A DNA stretch of 64,000 nucleotides from Chloroflexi bacterium TSY (lineage in GTDB: Bacteria; Chloroflexota; Anaerolineae; Caldilineales; Caldilineaceae), in assembly GCA_019217005.1 (NCBI GenBank), contig JAHBNG010000053.1:1-64000 (forward strand), in the 5' to 3' direction. The first letter of the stretch is position 1, and each line of letters opens with the position of its first letter. The notes beneath the pieces were generated by a model. The model did not search any database. It worked only from the letters and a program-made list of their open reading frames with translations, and was not told the origin of the DNA. Below are positions 53,558 to 62,154 of the stretch, in pieces. The position numbers were made by a program, and so were the translations under genes.

Positions 53558-54487
53558 ATGACGACGCACGCAATTTCTACACATTCGAAGCCACGTCGTG
53601 GCCGTCTTTTTTGGCGTAATACAGTGCAGGGCTATCTTTTTATTATGCCTGTTGTACTAGGTCTGATCCTCTTCGTTTTCGGGCCGATGATTGCGTCGTT
53701 CTACTTTAGCTTGACGGAATATAACATTTTACAATCGCCAAAATTTATCGGGTTTCGACATTATGTAGATATGTTTGCCCGCCCACAGTTGCGTGTTTTG
53801 TTATCATTACGCGTCACACTCATCTTTGCCATTGTCTCGGTGCCGTTGACGTTGGTTACAGCACTTGCAGCAGCAGTATTGATCAACCAGAGGTTGCGGG
53901 GCATGAACTTTTTCCGTACAGCGCTCTACATACCAACTGTGGTTCCGATGGTGGCCACAGTCTTTGTCTGGGGTTGGTTGCTGAATCCCAATAAAGGGTT
54001 GTTCAATGCAATCCTGCAATTTTTTGGGTTGCCTCCAGGGAGTTGGCTATCGGGACCAGAGACAGCACTTCCGACACTCATTGCACTGAGCCTTTGGGGC
54101 ATTGGGCCAAATATGATCATCTTTTTAGCTGGTCTCCAGGGCGTGCCGGAAGCACTATATGAAGCAGCCAAGATTGATGGGGCCAACAACATTCGTCTGT
54201 TTTGGAGCATTACCTTGCCTCAGATCACACCAACCATCTTCTTTGTTTTGATCACAGGGTTAATTGCAACGTTCCAATACTTCGTGCCAGCCTTCATATT
54301 GACCAAAGGTGGTCCTCTTTTTGCAACCTATTTCTACAACTTAAATCTGTATGAAAAAGCATTTCGGTGGCAGTTTATGGGGCTAGCCTCAGCAATGGCG
54401 TGGCTCATGTTCGCCATCATTCTCGTCCTCACACTGCTTCTCTTCCGTTCATCGGATGCGTGGGTATTCTATGAGGTGAAAAAGTGA
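53558..54487 (+). CDS. Sugar ABC transporter permease, MalF/UgpA type
   Basis: 309 residues from the ATG at 53558; an in-frame TTG at 53537 adds seven. Six membrane helices (GYLFIMPVVLGLILFVFGPM as first) and the EAA loop EALYEAAKIDGANNIRLFWS for contact with the ATPase. Neither start has a clear ribosome site; the short gap to the binding-protein gene (93 bases) suggests one transcript. Together with the MalG-type protein it forms the membrane channel. Confidence 0.9.
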   Translation: MTTHAISTHSKPRRGRLFWRNTVQGYLFIMPVVLGLILFVFGPMIASFYFSLTEYNILQSPKFIGFRHYVDMFARPQLRVLLSLRVTLIFAIVSVPLTLVTALAAAVLINQRLRGMNFFRTALYIPTVVPMVATVFVWGWLLNPNKGLFNAILQFFGLPPGSWLSGPETALPTLIALSLWGIGPNMIIFLAGLQGVPEALYEAAKIDGANNIRLFWSITLPQITPTIFFVLITGLIATFQYFVPAFILTKGGPLFATYFYNLNLYEKAFRWQFMGLASAMAWLMFAIILVLTLLLFRSSDAWVFYEVKK

Positions 54488-54631
54488 GCTGTACATCTGA
54501 GGCAGTTTGGACACACTCGACGGAAAAGCAGATGAAAAGGTGGATCTGCTCTCTAACGCGAGGGTAATTTGCGAAAGTGACTGCTGTGCAATATTAGAAC
54601 GGATTCTCTTGAGAGCGATGGGCAATTAGGG

Positions 54632-55537
54632 ATGACGACAGTTCGGGATTCGGTTTCGATACCAAGGGAGACGACGGCTTCGATCTATGCACGTCAACGG
54701 ATGCGCAACCGTCTGATCCATGCTGGTTCTGTATATGGGTTACTGATCGCAGCTTCCTTCATTTTCCTTTTGCCCTTTGCATGGATGATTTTGAGTTCGA
54801 TCAAAACAGCTCAAGAGGTCGCTTATTTTCCACCGACTGTTATTCCACGCGACTTGCATCTGGCCAACTTTGTCGAAGCATGGACCCATGAACGGATGGC
54901 ATTTCCGTTATGGACATGGAATACGGTCTATCTTTCCATTGCGGTCTTGATCGGTGTCTTGCTCTCATCCTCACTTTGTGCCTATGGATTTGCTCGCATG
55001 CACTTTCCAGGTCGCGACTTTTGGTTCATCGTGACCATTGCGTCTGTGATGTTACCTCCCCAGGTCACGCTCATTCCTCTTTATGTCTTATTCTTTAAGA
55101 TCGGATGGCTGAACACATTTCATCCGTTGGTTGTTCCAGCTTGGTTTGGGGGTGGTGCACTCAACATTTTTTTACTGCGCCAATTTTTCCTAAACATCCC
55201 CACAGAACTCAAAGATGCCGCATATATCGATGGAGCTAGCCGCTTGCAAATTTGGTGGCGCATATTTATTCCACTCTCACTGCCAGCGTTGCTGACAGTT
55301 GGAATTTTTACCTTCCAAGGAACATGGAATGATTTCTTTGGGCCACTGATTTATCTAACAGGACGGGATAAATATACGCTCGCTCTTGGCATGAATCTCT
55401 TCAATAGTCAATACGGCGCAGAAATCCACTATATGATGGCAATTGCCTTTATTATGACTATCCCGATGATTGTTGTCTTTTTCCTCGCCCAACGCTATTT
55501 TGTAGGTGGGATTGTGCTCACTGGGGTAAATCGATAA
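54632..55537 (+). CDS. Sugar ABC transporter permease, MalG/UgpE type
   Basis: 301 residues with six membrane helices; first LLIAASFIFLLPFAWMILSS followed by the periplasmic segment IKTAQEVAYFPPTVIPRDLH typical of MalG-type subunits. EAA loop ELKDAAYIDGASRLQIWWRI. The last residues FVGGIVLTGVNR (RYFVGGIVLTGVNR) are a common C-terminus of this class. It completes the binding protein - MalF - MalG set; the gap of 144 bases before it has no gene. A miniature-element-like palindrome follows. Confidence 0.92.
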   Translation: MTTVRDSVSIPRETTASIYARQRMRNRLIHAGSVYGLLIAASFIFLLPFAWMILSSIKTAQEVAYFPPTVIPRDLHLANFVEAWTHERMAFPLWTWNTVYLSIAVLIGVLLSSSLCAYGFARMHFPGRDFWFIVTIASVMLPPQVTLIPLYVLFFKIGWLNTFHPLVVPAWFGGGALNIFLLRQFFLNIPTELKDAAYIDGASRLQIWWRIFIPLSLPALLTVGIFTFQGTWNDFFGPLIYLTGRDKYTLALGMNLFNSQYGAEIHYMMAIAFIMTIPMIVVFFLAQRYFVGGIVLTGVNR

Positions 55538-55595
55538 ATCGTACCAATTGCGCTTGTGGAAACCATGAATATGTTCCGATTTCTCAGACTAATAA

Positions 55596-55758
55596 ACCTG
55601 AATTCGGAGTTATTCTCAGACTGAAAGGGACGTTCTCCTGAAATTCTCTCTGTAAATTACCTGAATTCGCTCGAGTATCCGGAAAAGTGCGCAAAGGTTG
55701 ACTTCGGAAAGTGGTAAATCGGTCAGTTTCTCTGAGGTAGGAAACCCCGAACTCAGGT
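55596..55758. mobile_element. 163-bp MITE-like element with TAATAA duplication
   Basis: Left end ACCTGAATTCGGAGTTA and right end AACCCCGAACTCAGGT are imperfect inverted repeats over about 35 bases (also TCTCAGA and TCTGAGG inside). Flanked by TAATAA at 55590-55595 and 55759-55764. Only one copy in the window; no coding capacity. Confidence 0.6.
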
Positions 55759-55812
55759 TAATAAAGAGACAAATTCATGGTCACTACAGCGCCTAAAGGT
55801 ACAAAAATCAAC

Positions 55813-57585
55813 TCAGTCCTCATCCTCCGCTTCGAATAACAGATCTACCAGCTCATCCGAATATTGTGCCGCTAGTTGCTGATTGTTTGCCTCTGCTGCT
55901 TTGCGAATGCTTTCGGCAACTTCGAGAATCTCTGCCCGCAAATCCTCGTCGACGTCTGAACGTTCTTGGATCGCTTCTGCCCGCCCCAACAGCGCAGACA
56001 AGGTCGGATCGAGGGTCGATTCCGCGCTTTTTTCCGTTGAACCATCGGCGGCAATCTCATCCAATTTTGCTTGACTTGCGACAATCTCATCCGGACTCAA
56101 TCGTTGGCGACTGGCCTTGAGCTGTTCGGTTACTTGTTTACCCGTTGCCCGGTCAGTCACAGTTACATCTAAGATGCCATTGATATCAAGTTGAAAGTTG
56201 ATATTGACATGAGCAAATCCATCTTCATCAGTCGGATCGGGCTTCAATTCTTCAACCCTAAAATCGCCCAAGAGTACGTTTTGCGATGCGATAGGACTTT
56301 CGCCCTGGTAGACCTTCACGTGAATTGTATCTTGATTGGGATGGAGGGTCGAAAACCCTTCACTTTTTTGGACTGGTACAGCAGTGTTGCGTCGAATAAG
56401 TGGAGAGAAATGATCGGATTCGATCCCGCCATGCATCGTAAAGGTGGCGGTTTCAATGCCAAGAGAAAGAGGCGTTACGTCTACCAGAATCGCATCGATC
56501 TCTTCACCGGCGATGATGCCTGCTTGAACAGCTGCTCCCAATGCAACGGCAGCATCTGGATCAATCTCTGAATGGGGTGCTTGGTCCATGCGCAATTCGA
56601 CTTTTTCTGCAACTGCCGGGATGCGCGTCGACCCACCTACTAACAAGATGCGATCAATCGCGTCAGCATTCAAGTTTGCATCCTTGAGGGCATTGTCAAT
56701 ACATGTAATTGTGTCGGTCAACAGGGTATCAATCAAGCCAACAAATTCATCACGTGCAATCTCACGCTGGATATGCAGTGGATTGCCATCCGCATCTTCT
56801 GCAATATACTCCAAGTTAACGGTTGAATGGGGATTTGACGAGAGTTCAATCTTGGCCTCTTCTGCGCTACGTATGAGACGCGCCCAAGCTTGATGGTTTT
56901 GCGTGAGATCGATCTCATGCTCTTCTTGAAATTCATCTGCTAACAACTTCGCCAATGCTTCATCAAAGTCATCCCCGCCCAAATGATTGTCCCCGGCGGT
57001 GGCGAGCACATCGACAACACCAAAGTTTAATTCGATGATCGAAACATCAAACGTACCGCCGCCCAGATCATAGACCATGATGTGCAGATGTTCGTCGCTG
57101 TCCTGACCTAGACCATAAGCCAGCGCGGCGGCAGTTGGTTCGTTGATGATTCGTTCAACGCGTAGGCCAGCGATTTCGCCAGCCTCAAGCGTTGCTTGAC
57201 GTTGCACTTCATTGAAGTAAGCGGGTACCGTGATGACGGCTCTCTCAACGGCATACCCAAGAGCTTCTGCGGCGGCCTGTTTGATTGCGCGTAGAATAAA
57301 AGCCGAAATTTCTTGCGGTGTATAAGTCTGCTCACCCATTGAGACTGATTCGCCACTGCCCATCTTGCGCTTGATTGAACGAATGGTTCGTTCTGGTGCA
57401 ACAACCCATTGATTATGCGCAGGCGTTCCCACAAGTGTTTCGCCTGACGAAGAAATGCCTACGACAGAGGGCAGCAATGTCTTGCCATGAATGGGCAACA
57501 GTTTGGGGATGCCATCCTGGACAACGCTCAGCGCTGAGTTTGTCGTCCCCAGATCGATCCCCAGAATTTTATCAGTCATACTCAT
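55813..57585 (-). CDS. Hsp70 (DnaK paralogue) of the TPR-J-GrpE-Hsp70 operon
   Basis: 590 residues from the ATG at 57585, which overlaps the stop of the GrpE-like gene (TGATG). Complete Hsp70: phosphate loops ILGIDLGTTNSALS and IMVYDLGGGTFDVSI, adenosine motif RILLVGGSTRIPAVAEKVEL, interdomain linker region VDVTPLSLGIET, and a substrate domain (VKVYQGESPIASQNVLLGDF; GILDVTVTDRATGKQVT). The lid is short and ends with acidic residues (LFEAEDED); total length is below the ~610-640 of housekeeping DnaK. Its operon partners are not the usual hrcA/grpE/dnaK/dnaJ set, so this is a specialised paralogue. An ATP-driven cytoplasmic chaperone for unknown clients. Confidence 0.94.
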   Translation of the reverse strand: MSMTDKILGIDLGTTNSALSVVQDGIPKLLPIHGKTLLPSVVGISSSGETLVGTPAHNQWVVAPERTIRSIKRKMGSGESVSMGEQTYTPQEISAFILRAIKQAAAEALGYAVERAVITVPAYFNEVQRQATLEAGEIAGLRVERIINEPTAAALAYGLGQDSDEHLHIMVYDLGGGTFDVSIIELNFGVVDVLATAGDNHLGGDDFDEALAKLLADEFQEEHEIDLTQNHQAWARLIRSAEEAKIELSSNPHSTVNLEYIAEDADGNPLHIQREIARDEFVGLIDTLLTDTITCIDNALKDANLNADAIDRILLVGGSTRIPAVAEKVELRMDQAPHSEIDPDAAVALGAAVQAGIIAGEEIDAILVDVTPLSLGIETATFTMHGGIESDHFSPLIRRNTAVPVQKSEGFSTLHPNQDTIHVKVYQGESPIASQNVLLGDFRVEELKPDPTDEDGFAHVNINFQLDINGILDVTVTDRATGKQVTEQLKASRQRLSPDEIVASQAKLDEIAADGSTEKSAESTLDPTLSALLGRAEAIQERSDVDEDLRAEILEVAESIRKAAEANNQQLAAQYSDELVDLLFEAEDED

Positions 57586-59009
57586 CAAATATTCCCTTTT
57601 TGTTTCGGGTCTGATTCCGTCTGAGTGCTATTGGAATTATGGGCAACAACGACCTCAGCGTAGCGTAACACACGGTCCTGTTGCCGATATCCTTGACGCA
57701 AGACACGGACAACTGTCTCTGTTTCAATGTCGTGCCGCTCTTCGCGCTCGATCGCCACATGAAGCTGCGGGTCGAACGGCTGATCCTGGGCTAGAATCGG
57801 TTGTACGCCGTGGGCTGCCATCAACTGTAAAAATCGTTCGCGAACCATATCAAGTCCTTGAAGCCACCCTTGAACCATCGTATGATTTTGAGAACAAACT
57901 GCCTCGATCTCGCCCTGATATGAGTTGTGAGATGAATTGAGTAGAGGATGTGCGATCTCTAAAAGATTGCCGAACGACTGACGCATTCTCTGAAAAACCC
58001 CCATTTGTGTCGAGGATTGTATTTCATGTAATAAATTGTCTAGTAGTTGACGGTGTACTGTTGTCAAATGCCCCTGTTGTCCATCTAATTTGTCTAGCAT
58101 TTGTCGTCCGCTTCCCATTGCTAATTCCAGACCATCAAGAGTGGGAAGGAGAGCAGCAATTAGTTCACCCTGTGCAGATGTACGAGAGTCATCGACCTGT
58201 TTTTGTGTCTCAAGATCACGCCGAGCAAGGACGTCTTCTCGTCGACTCATTAGCTCCTGCAAAGTCTTTAAGGACTCCGTTATATGACCTTCCTTTGTTT
58301 CTCCCAGAGCATTTGCTTTGAACTGGGTACGACTCACCTGTTTAAATGATTTCGTCAGCTCGTCTAACTGAGTACCGTTTGCCACCATTTGTTCCAGATG
58401 TTCAATCTGTTCGTGACGAGCAACCTTATTGATTAAACGTTCAAGTTGTTCGCGGTCTGCCACCTTCTGGGTGATTGCTTGTGCGAGTGCCTCTATTTGT
58501 TCACGGTCTGCCACCTTCTGATTCAATGCTTCTATTTGTTCACGGTCGACAACATTCTGCGTTACGATCTGTCGTAGCGATTCAAACTGGTCAAGGTGAG
58601 GAAGTTGAGAGACAGTTTTGTAGAGTTCATCAAGACGTTCTTGATTGTCTGCCAAACGCAAGTTCAACTCGGACAGACGTTCACGTGTCGCTTGCGCAGC
58701 GTTGGGATCAGTTAACGATTGGGTCAACGCGGCAAGAGATTGAGTATTCAGTTGAGTTTCTGTCTGCAATTTGCTTAGTTGACCCTGCATTGCTTCAAGT
58801 TGGCCCATCAGGTTTAACAGACGATGTTCCGCTTGAGCATTCAATTTGGGTGAATCACTCTGGTTCTCTATGTTGGATCGATCTTCGCTATGAGAAGATT
58901 CGTCATGAGAAGAAGAGTCTTCAAAGGAACGCGTGTTAGTCGAATCATGATCAGATTGGCTGAACCGCTGATCTGAGAGTGGGTTTGAAGATGTACTTAG
59001 ATCGCTCAT
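57585..59009 (-). CDS. GrpE-like protein with long coiled-coil N-terminus
   Basis: 474 residues, more than twice a normal GrpE (~200). Residues 1-60 are Ser/Asp/His-rich and disordered. About 60-260 are heptad-like with repeated units (VADREQIEALNQKVADREQI; QLERLINKVARHEQIEHLEQ), a long coiled coil. The C-terminal ~200 residues resemble GrpE: LLPTLDGLELAMGSGRQMLD, then the beta domain with VQPILAQDQPFDPQLHVAIE and TVVRVLRQGYRQQDRVLRYA. It should act as nucleotide exchange factor for the Hsp70 encoded next. Its start overlaps the J-protein stop (ATGA). The extended coil may dimerise or tether the chaperone to a partner. Confidence 0.85.
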   Translation of the reverse strand: MSDLSTSSNPLSDQRFSQSDHDSTNTRSFEDSSSHDESSHSEDRSNIENQSDSPKLNAQAEHRLLNLMGQLEAMQGQLSKLQTETQLNTQSLAALTQSLTDPNAAQATRERLSELNLRLADNQERLDELYKTVSQLPHLDQFESLRQIVTQNVVDREQIEALNQKVADREQIEALAQAITQKVADREQLERLINKVARHEQIEHLEQMVANGTQLDELTKSFKQVSRTQFKANALGETKEGHITESLKTLQELMSRREDVLARRDLETQKQVDDSRTSAQGELIAALLPTLDGLELAMGSGRQMLDKLDGQQGHLTTVHRQLLDNLLHEIQSSTQMGVFQRMRQSFGNLLEIAHPLLNSSHNSYQGEIEAVCSQNHTMVQGWLQGLDMVRERFLQLMAAHGVQPILAQDQPFDPQLHVAIEREERHDIETETVVRVLRQGYRQQDRVLRYAEVVVAHNSNSTQTESDPKQKGNI

Positions 59010-59371
59010 GATAATTCACGAAAATCCTGTTCCATTGGTGTTTTGATCATTTCCATCGCCAGTACGACCAGATCTTCCAAATGAACATCTAGGTCATATT
59101 TGGGACGTCGCCGTTTGGGTAGCGGTGGAGGGGGTTGCAAAAGAAACAGATCGGTGATCGAACGGATATCGGGTGTTCGAAGCTTCTCATAAGCAGCCCG
59201 TATCTGTTGAAATTTTTCAGGATCTTTTTCTGGCGGATGTTGACGCACCATCTGAAAATAGGCACGCTTAATTGTTGCGTCGTCTGATCGTCTCTCGATC
59301 TCAAGAACTTCATATGGGTCGAGAACGAAATCATCCGAGGTCAAAGAGTTTTCTGAGTTCATCGATTGCAT
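59006..59371 (-). CDS. Small J-domain protein with HPP instead of HPD
   Basis: 121 residues; start at 59371 overlaps the upstream gene by 41 bases, a second ATG at 59362 is possible. Residues 18-65 read as a J domain (DPYEVLEIERRSDDATIKRA, then MVRQHPPEKDPEKFQQIRAA, YEKL). The loop tripeptide that is HPD in canonical J proteins is HPP (residues 45-47), followed by EKDPEKF. The rest is a proline-rich, basic segment (PPPPLPKRRRPKYD) and an acidic helix. J proteins bring clients to Hsp70 and stimulate ATP hydrolysis; loss of the Asp normally abolishes this, so it may be a J-like adaptor that binds without full stimulation. Confidence 0.8.
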   Translation of the reverse strand: MQSMNSENSLTSDDFVLDPYEVLEIERRSDDATIKRAYFQMVRQHPPEKDPEKFQQIRAAYEKLRTPDIRSITDLFLLQPPPPLPKRRRPKYDLDVHLEDLVVLAMEMIKTPMEQDFRELS

Positions 59372-60125
59372 CCTGATCTAGATTGTCTAAGAAATCATCA
59401 ATATCGGGCATTTCATCTGGATCGTCCGGTCCAAATCGGTTCATCATCTCGAACAGAGAGTTCATCCGATTGCTGAGCAACAGTTCGATCTGCTCTGCTT
59501 TCTCGATGAGCTCAGTTTCGCCCGCTTTTTGTGCCTTGCGTTTTCCTCTGCGGATTAGGCGGCGAGCGGCAGTGCGATCATGTTCACGACGAAAGATATT
59601 GAATGCATCCATCAATTCAACGGCACCACTCTCTGGTACTTCTGCACGCACCCGCTCTTCGTATCGGGCAGCCAGTTTGGGTGCATCTAAACCATGAGCC
59701 ATTTCCACAATTTCGTACAGCGTGGCAGCTCTTGTTGGTTGTCTGTCACGCCCATCCGAAATTGCTAGCGCCTCTTCCCAGAATCGCTCGGCCCATTTCT
59801 GATCAAGCTCAGCTTCTAAAACGTACTCGCTTTGGGTCATCCAGAAAGGAGCGAGCAATCCTCGAATCTGCCGAATGTGGGGCAGCATCTCTTCGATGAT
59901 CTCTTCGCCGTCGTTATGAAGAAGTCGATCCAGAACCATATGGATGTTCGACAAATCCTCTGGTGCCGCCTTCCAGGCATCTCGAAAATAGCTCCAGGCT
60001 TGCTCGGTATCATCTAGTTCTACATACCATTCACCAATATCGAGCAATAAGGTAGGATGGTTAGACAGCTCTTCCAATGCCTCGTTCAAATATTCGATCT
60101 TACGGTGAATCGGCTGTGAGAGCAT
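59331..60125 (-). CDS. TPR-like helical repeat protein of the Hsp70 operon
   Basis: 264 residues from ATG 60125 (MLSQPIHRKIEYLNEALEEL); in-frame ATGs at 60167 and 60158 lie inside the preceding gene. The N-terminal part has TPR-like helix pairs (HPTLLLDIGEWYVELDDTEQ, AWSYFRDAWKAAPEDLSNIH); the middle contains charged helices and an RRGKRKAQKAGETELIEKA stretch; the C-terminus is acidic (GPDDPDEMPDIDDFLDNLDQ). The stop lies inside the J-protein start. Probably a scaffold presenting clients or linking to the larger TPR protein. No catalytic motif. Confidence 0.7.
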   Translation of the reverse strand: MLSQPIHRKIEYLNEALEELSNHPTLLLDIGEWYVELDDTEQAWSYFRDAWKAAPEDLSNIHMVLDRLLHNDGEEIIEEMLPHIRQIRGLLAPFWMTQSEYVLEAELDQKWAERFWEEALAISDGRDRQPTRAATLYEIVEMAHGLDAPKLAARYEERVRAEVPESGAVELMDAFNIFRREHDRTAARRLIRRGKRKAQKAGETELIEKAEQIELLLSNRMNSLFEMMNRFGPDDPDEMPDIDDFLDNLDQDAIDELRKLFDLG

Positions 60126-61692
60126 TGGATGTCTTGCTCCACGCCCCCCCGTTGACATGCTCGACATAGGCTTGTGCCAATAGATTTCTTACCTGGCGAT
60201 TCTCTGGGTCGAGCGTCAAGATCTTGCGCCAAATTGGCACTGGATCGTGCTCCCAACTGGCTTTGTATGTTGCGCCCAAGCGTATCAGAGCAGGAACGTA
60301 ATCAGGATCGACATTCAGAATCCGTTCGAGTTCATTCTCAGCGGCCTCATAATGATCATCGTAGAGTAGGGCATCAGCCAATTTTATACGCAGATCGGTA
60401 TCTTCTGGTGTATATTTAATGGCGTTTCTCAGGCAGATAATCTCTTCTTCAACAAGATCAACCCGATCATAGCATTTGGCAGCTTGTCGCCAAACCGCCG
60501 CAACTTGCTCGTCTGTCAAGTAGTCGGGATGATCCTTTTTCCGTGGACGTCTCTTCACCATTTCGCGCCATGCAGTGGCAGCTTGTTCCCAGTTCTCAAG
60601 CGCTTCTTCGGCCAAGGCCAGGTTTTGTAGCAAATAACGGTTACTCAACGTATTATCGGCGATGCGCCAATGCTCCGCAGCCTCTGACCATTTCTGCTGT
60701 TGGGCAGCTACATAGCCAAGATGAAAACGCGCAATACTGACGGCCTCAGAAAGTATCTTACTTTTCTGCTCCGCAGGTATCCCTTCGTACGAGTCGATAA
60801 CCGCCGACCATTCACCTGCATGTCCTAAATCGGTGACTTTTTCCTGTAGTCGATTGTCCAAGTTTTCTTGCAGCCAAGCTGTCTCCATGCCTTTCGAGGC
60901 TTGGTTCCAGGCATCCAACGCAGTGGCAGAGTCTTTATGACGCATGGCAGCAACGCCACGATAATAGTGGATCTGTGGACTCACATGTGGGAAATCTTCT
61001 TTGACCAACGCCGCAACTTGATGCTTATCTGACTGAGCCACTGAAGTGATGGCACTATCGAAAATATCCACAGGAGCCACATTGGGTTTCTGAGACATCG
61101 TTATAAGTGCTTGCCACACATCACGCTGCCCATCAAATACAGGTTTTTTCAAAGATTCGAGCAACCGATCTAAATCTTGCCCTTTAGCTATCCCTTTAAT
61201 TGTTGAGATTATGCCAGAATCCTCCGATTCATTCACATATTTCTCTTTGGCGCTGTTTATCAGGGCAGATAACGAAGTCAGACCAGAAAGATTGGGATTG
61301 ATCTTTGCGGCTTGTTCAAGGGCATCTTCAGCCCGTTCGATCTCGCCAAGATGCATCAATGTTGTTGCTCGATGATAGTGCAGACGATCATCTGCTGGCG
61401 CAAGGTCAAGCGCACTGTCCAAGTGGAATAGCCGCTCGGTTGGTTTAGATTTTGTTGCTGCAGTCCGAAAATGTGCTTCGACTAAAACGCTCCGTACATT
61501 CTCTTTTGTTGATGCGTCTTTTGCACCGCTAAACGCCACCTTGGCGGTGTTCAGAGCCTCTTCAGTATGACCCTCTTGAAGCAATTGCATTGCATCTCGC
61601 ACGCGACCAGCTGGGCGCTGCGCTTTTTGCTGGGCGCGGCGAAATGCTTGTTTCTTTCTGTCTTGCTTTCTTTTTTTGCTTTTCCGTGCCAT
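60100..61692 (-). CDS. Large TPR protein, first gene of the Hsp70 operon
   Basis: 530 residues from ATG 61692 (MARKSKKRKQDRKKQAFRRA); an earlier in-frame ATG at 61770 adds 26 residues without ribosome site. A very basic N-terminus (about 30 residues) could bind nucleic acid or an acidic partner. Then TPR-like repeats: LHYHRATTLMHLGEIERAED, ALEQAAKINPNLSGL; later AWREMVKRRPRKKDHPDYLT, AVWRQAAKCYDRVDLVEEEI, and ALLYDDHYEAAENELERILN. The stop overlaps the next gene. It heads five genes whose ends all overlap, so a single transcript is expected, starting between 61700 and 61820. Confidence 0.75.
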   Translation of the reverse strand: MARKSKKRKQDRKKQAFRRAQQKAQRPAGRVRDAMQLLQEGHTEEALNTAKVAFSGAKDASTKENVRSVLVEAHFRTAATKSKPTERLFHLDSALDLAPADDRLHYHRATTLMHLGEIERAEDALEQAAKINPNLSGLTSLSALINSAKEKYVNESEDSGIISTIKGIAKGQDLDRLLESLKKPVFDGQRDVWQALITMSQKPNVAPVDIFDSAITSVAQSDKHQVAALVKEDFPHVSPQIHYYRGVAAMRHKDSATALDAWNQASKGMETAWLQENLDNRLQEKVTDLGHAGEWSAVIDSYEGIPAEQKSKILSEAVSIARFHLGYVAAQQQKWSEAAEHWRIADNTLSNRYLLQNLALAEEALENWEQAATAWREMVKRRPRKKDHPDYLTDEQVAAVWRQAAKCYDRVDLVEEEIICLRNAIKYTPEDTDLRIKLADALLYDDHYEAAENELERILNVDPDYVPALIRLGATYKASWEHDPVPIWRKILTLDPENRQVRNLLAQAYVEHVNGGAWSKTSNALTADSP

Positions 61693-61821
61693 GTTTCTCT
61701 TAAGGGTATGGGTAGTCAAAGATCTGTTAACATTGTAATCGCATCTGTTTTTCTGTAACAAATATAACAAGAGCAGTTATAAGTTTTAAACAGCTATTGC
61801 GGTACGCAAATCATAAACCTC

Positions 61822-61850
61822 TTGACAACACAAATAACACATGATACACT
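61822..61850 (+). promoter_or_regulatory. Consensus promoter of candidate small RNA
   Basis: TTGACA at 61822-61827, exactly 17 bases, TACACT at 61845-61850. A second, weaker pair (TTGACA at 61928, ATATCA at 61951) lies inside the proposed transcript. Confidence 0.6.
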
Positions 61851-61856
61851 TTCACA

Positions 61857-62009
61857 CACGCACACCAAACCACTAAGCAAAGCAGCACTCTGCCAATTAG
61901 CACACAAAAAGCACAGAGGATCCTCTATTGACAATTTAAAACAAAGACGAATATCATCTCGTCATCTTAAGGAACAGGAGTCCGGTTTTTGCAGAAACCG
62001 GACTTTTTT
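61857..62009 (+). ncRNA. Candidate small RNA (~150 nt)
   Basis: Bounded by a consensus promoter and a textbook terminator, with no ribosome site or protein-like frame between. Antisense to no annotated gene; it lies head-to-head with the Hsp70 operon. Not recognised as 6S, tmRNA, SRP or RNase P. A use as regulatory RNA is inference from the promoter-terminator pair. Confidence 0.4.
61979..62009 (+). terminator. Rho-independent terminator
   Basis: AGTCCGGTTT, loop TTGCAG, AAACCGGACT then a T-run: a perfect 10-bp G+C-containing stem followed by six T. It terminates rightward transcription although no protein gene lies to its left on this strand. Confidence 0.85.
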
Positions 62010-62074
62010 GGCTTGTATTTCGCCAGTATTTTAATATACATAGCCTTTCAGAAAAGATTTTCCTGTCGTTGATG

Positions 62075-62124
62075 GCGTTTCAGCCAGTCAGCTCGTCAGC
62101 TCTCTGGCTGACCGGCTGAAATGC
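62075..62124. repeat. 18-bp hairpin
   Basis: GCGTTTCAGCCAGTCAGC and GCTGACCGGCTGAAATGC pair with one mismatch and one G-U, loop of 14 bases. No T-run, so function is unclear. Confidence 0.65.
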
Positions 62125-62154
62125 TGACAAGCTACTGTTTTGCGTGGAAAAACA

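Noticed and set aside
55813..59371. Housekeeping dnaK-grpE-dnaJ heat-shock operon
   Set aside because: The J protein is tiny and lacks HPD and the zinc domain, GrpE is double length, and TPR genes are part of the unit; no HrcA or CIRCE site was seen.
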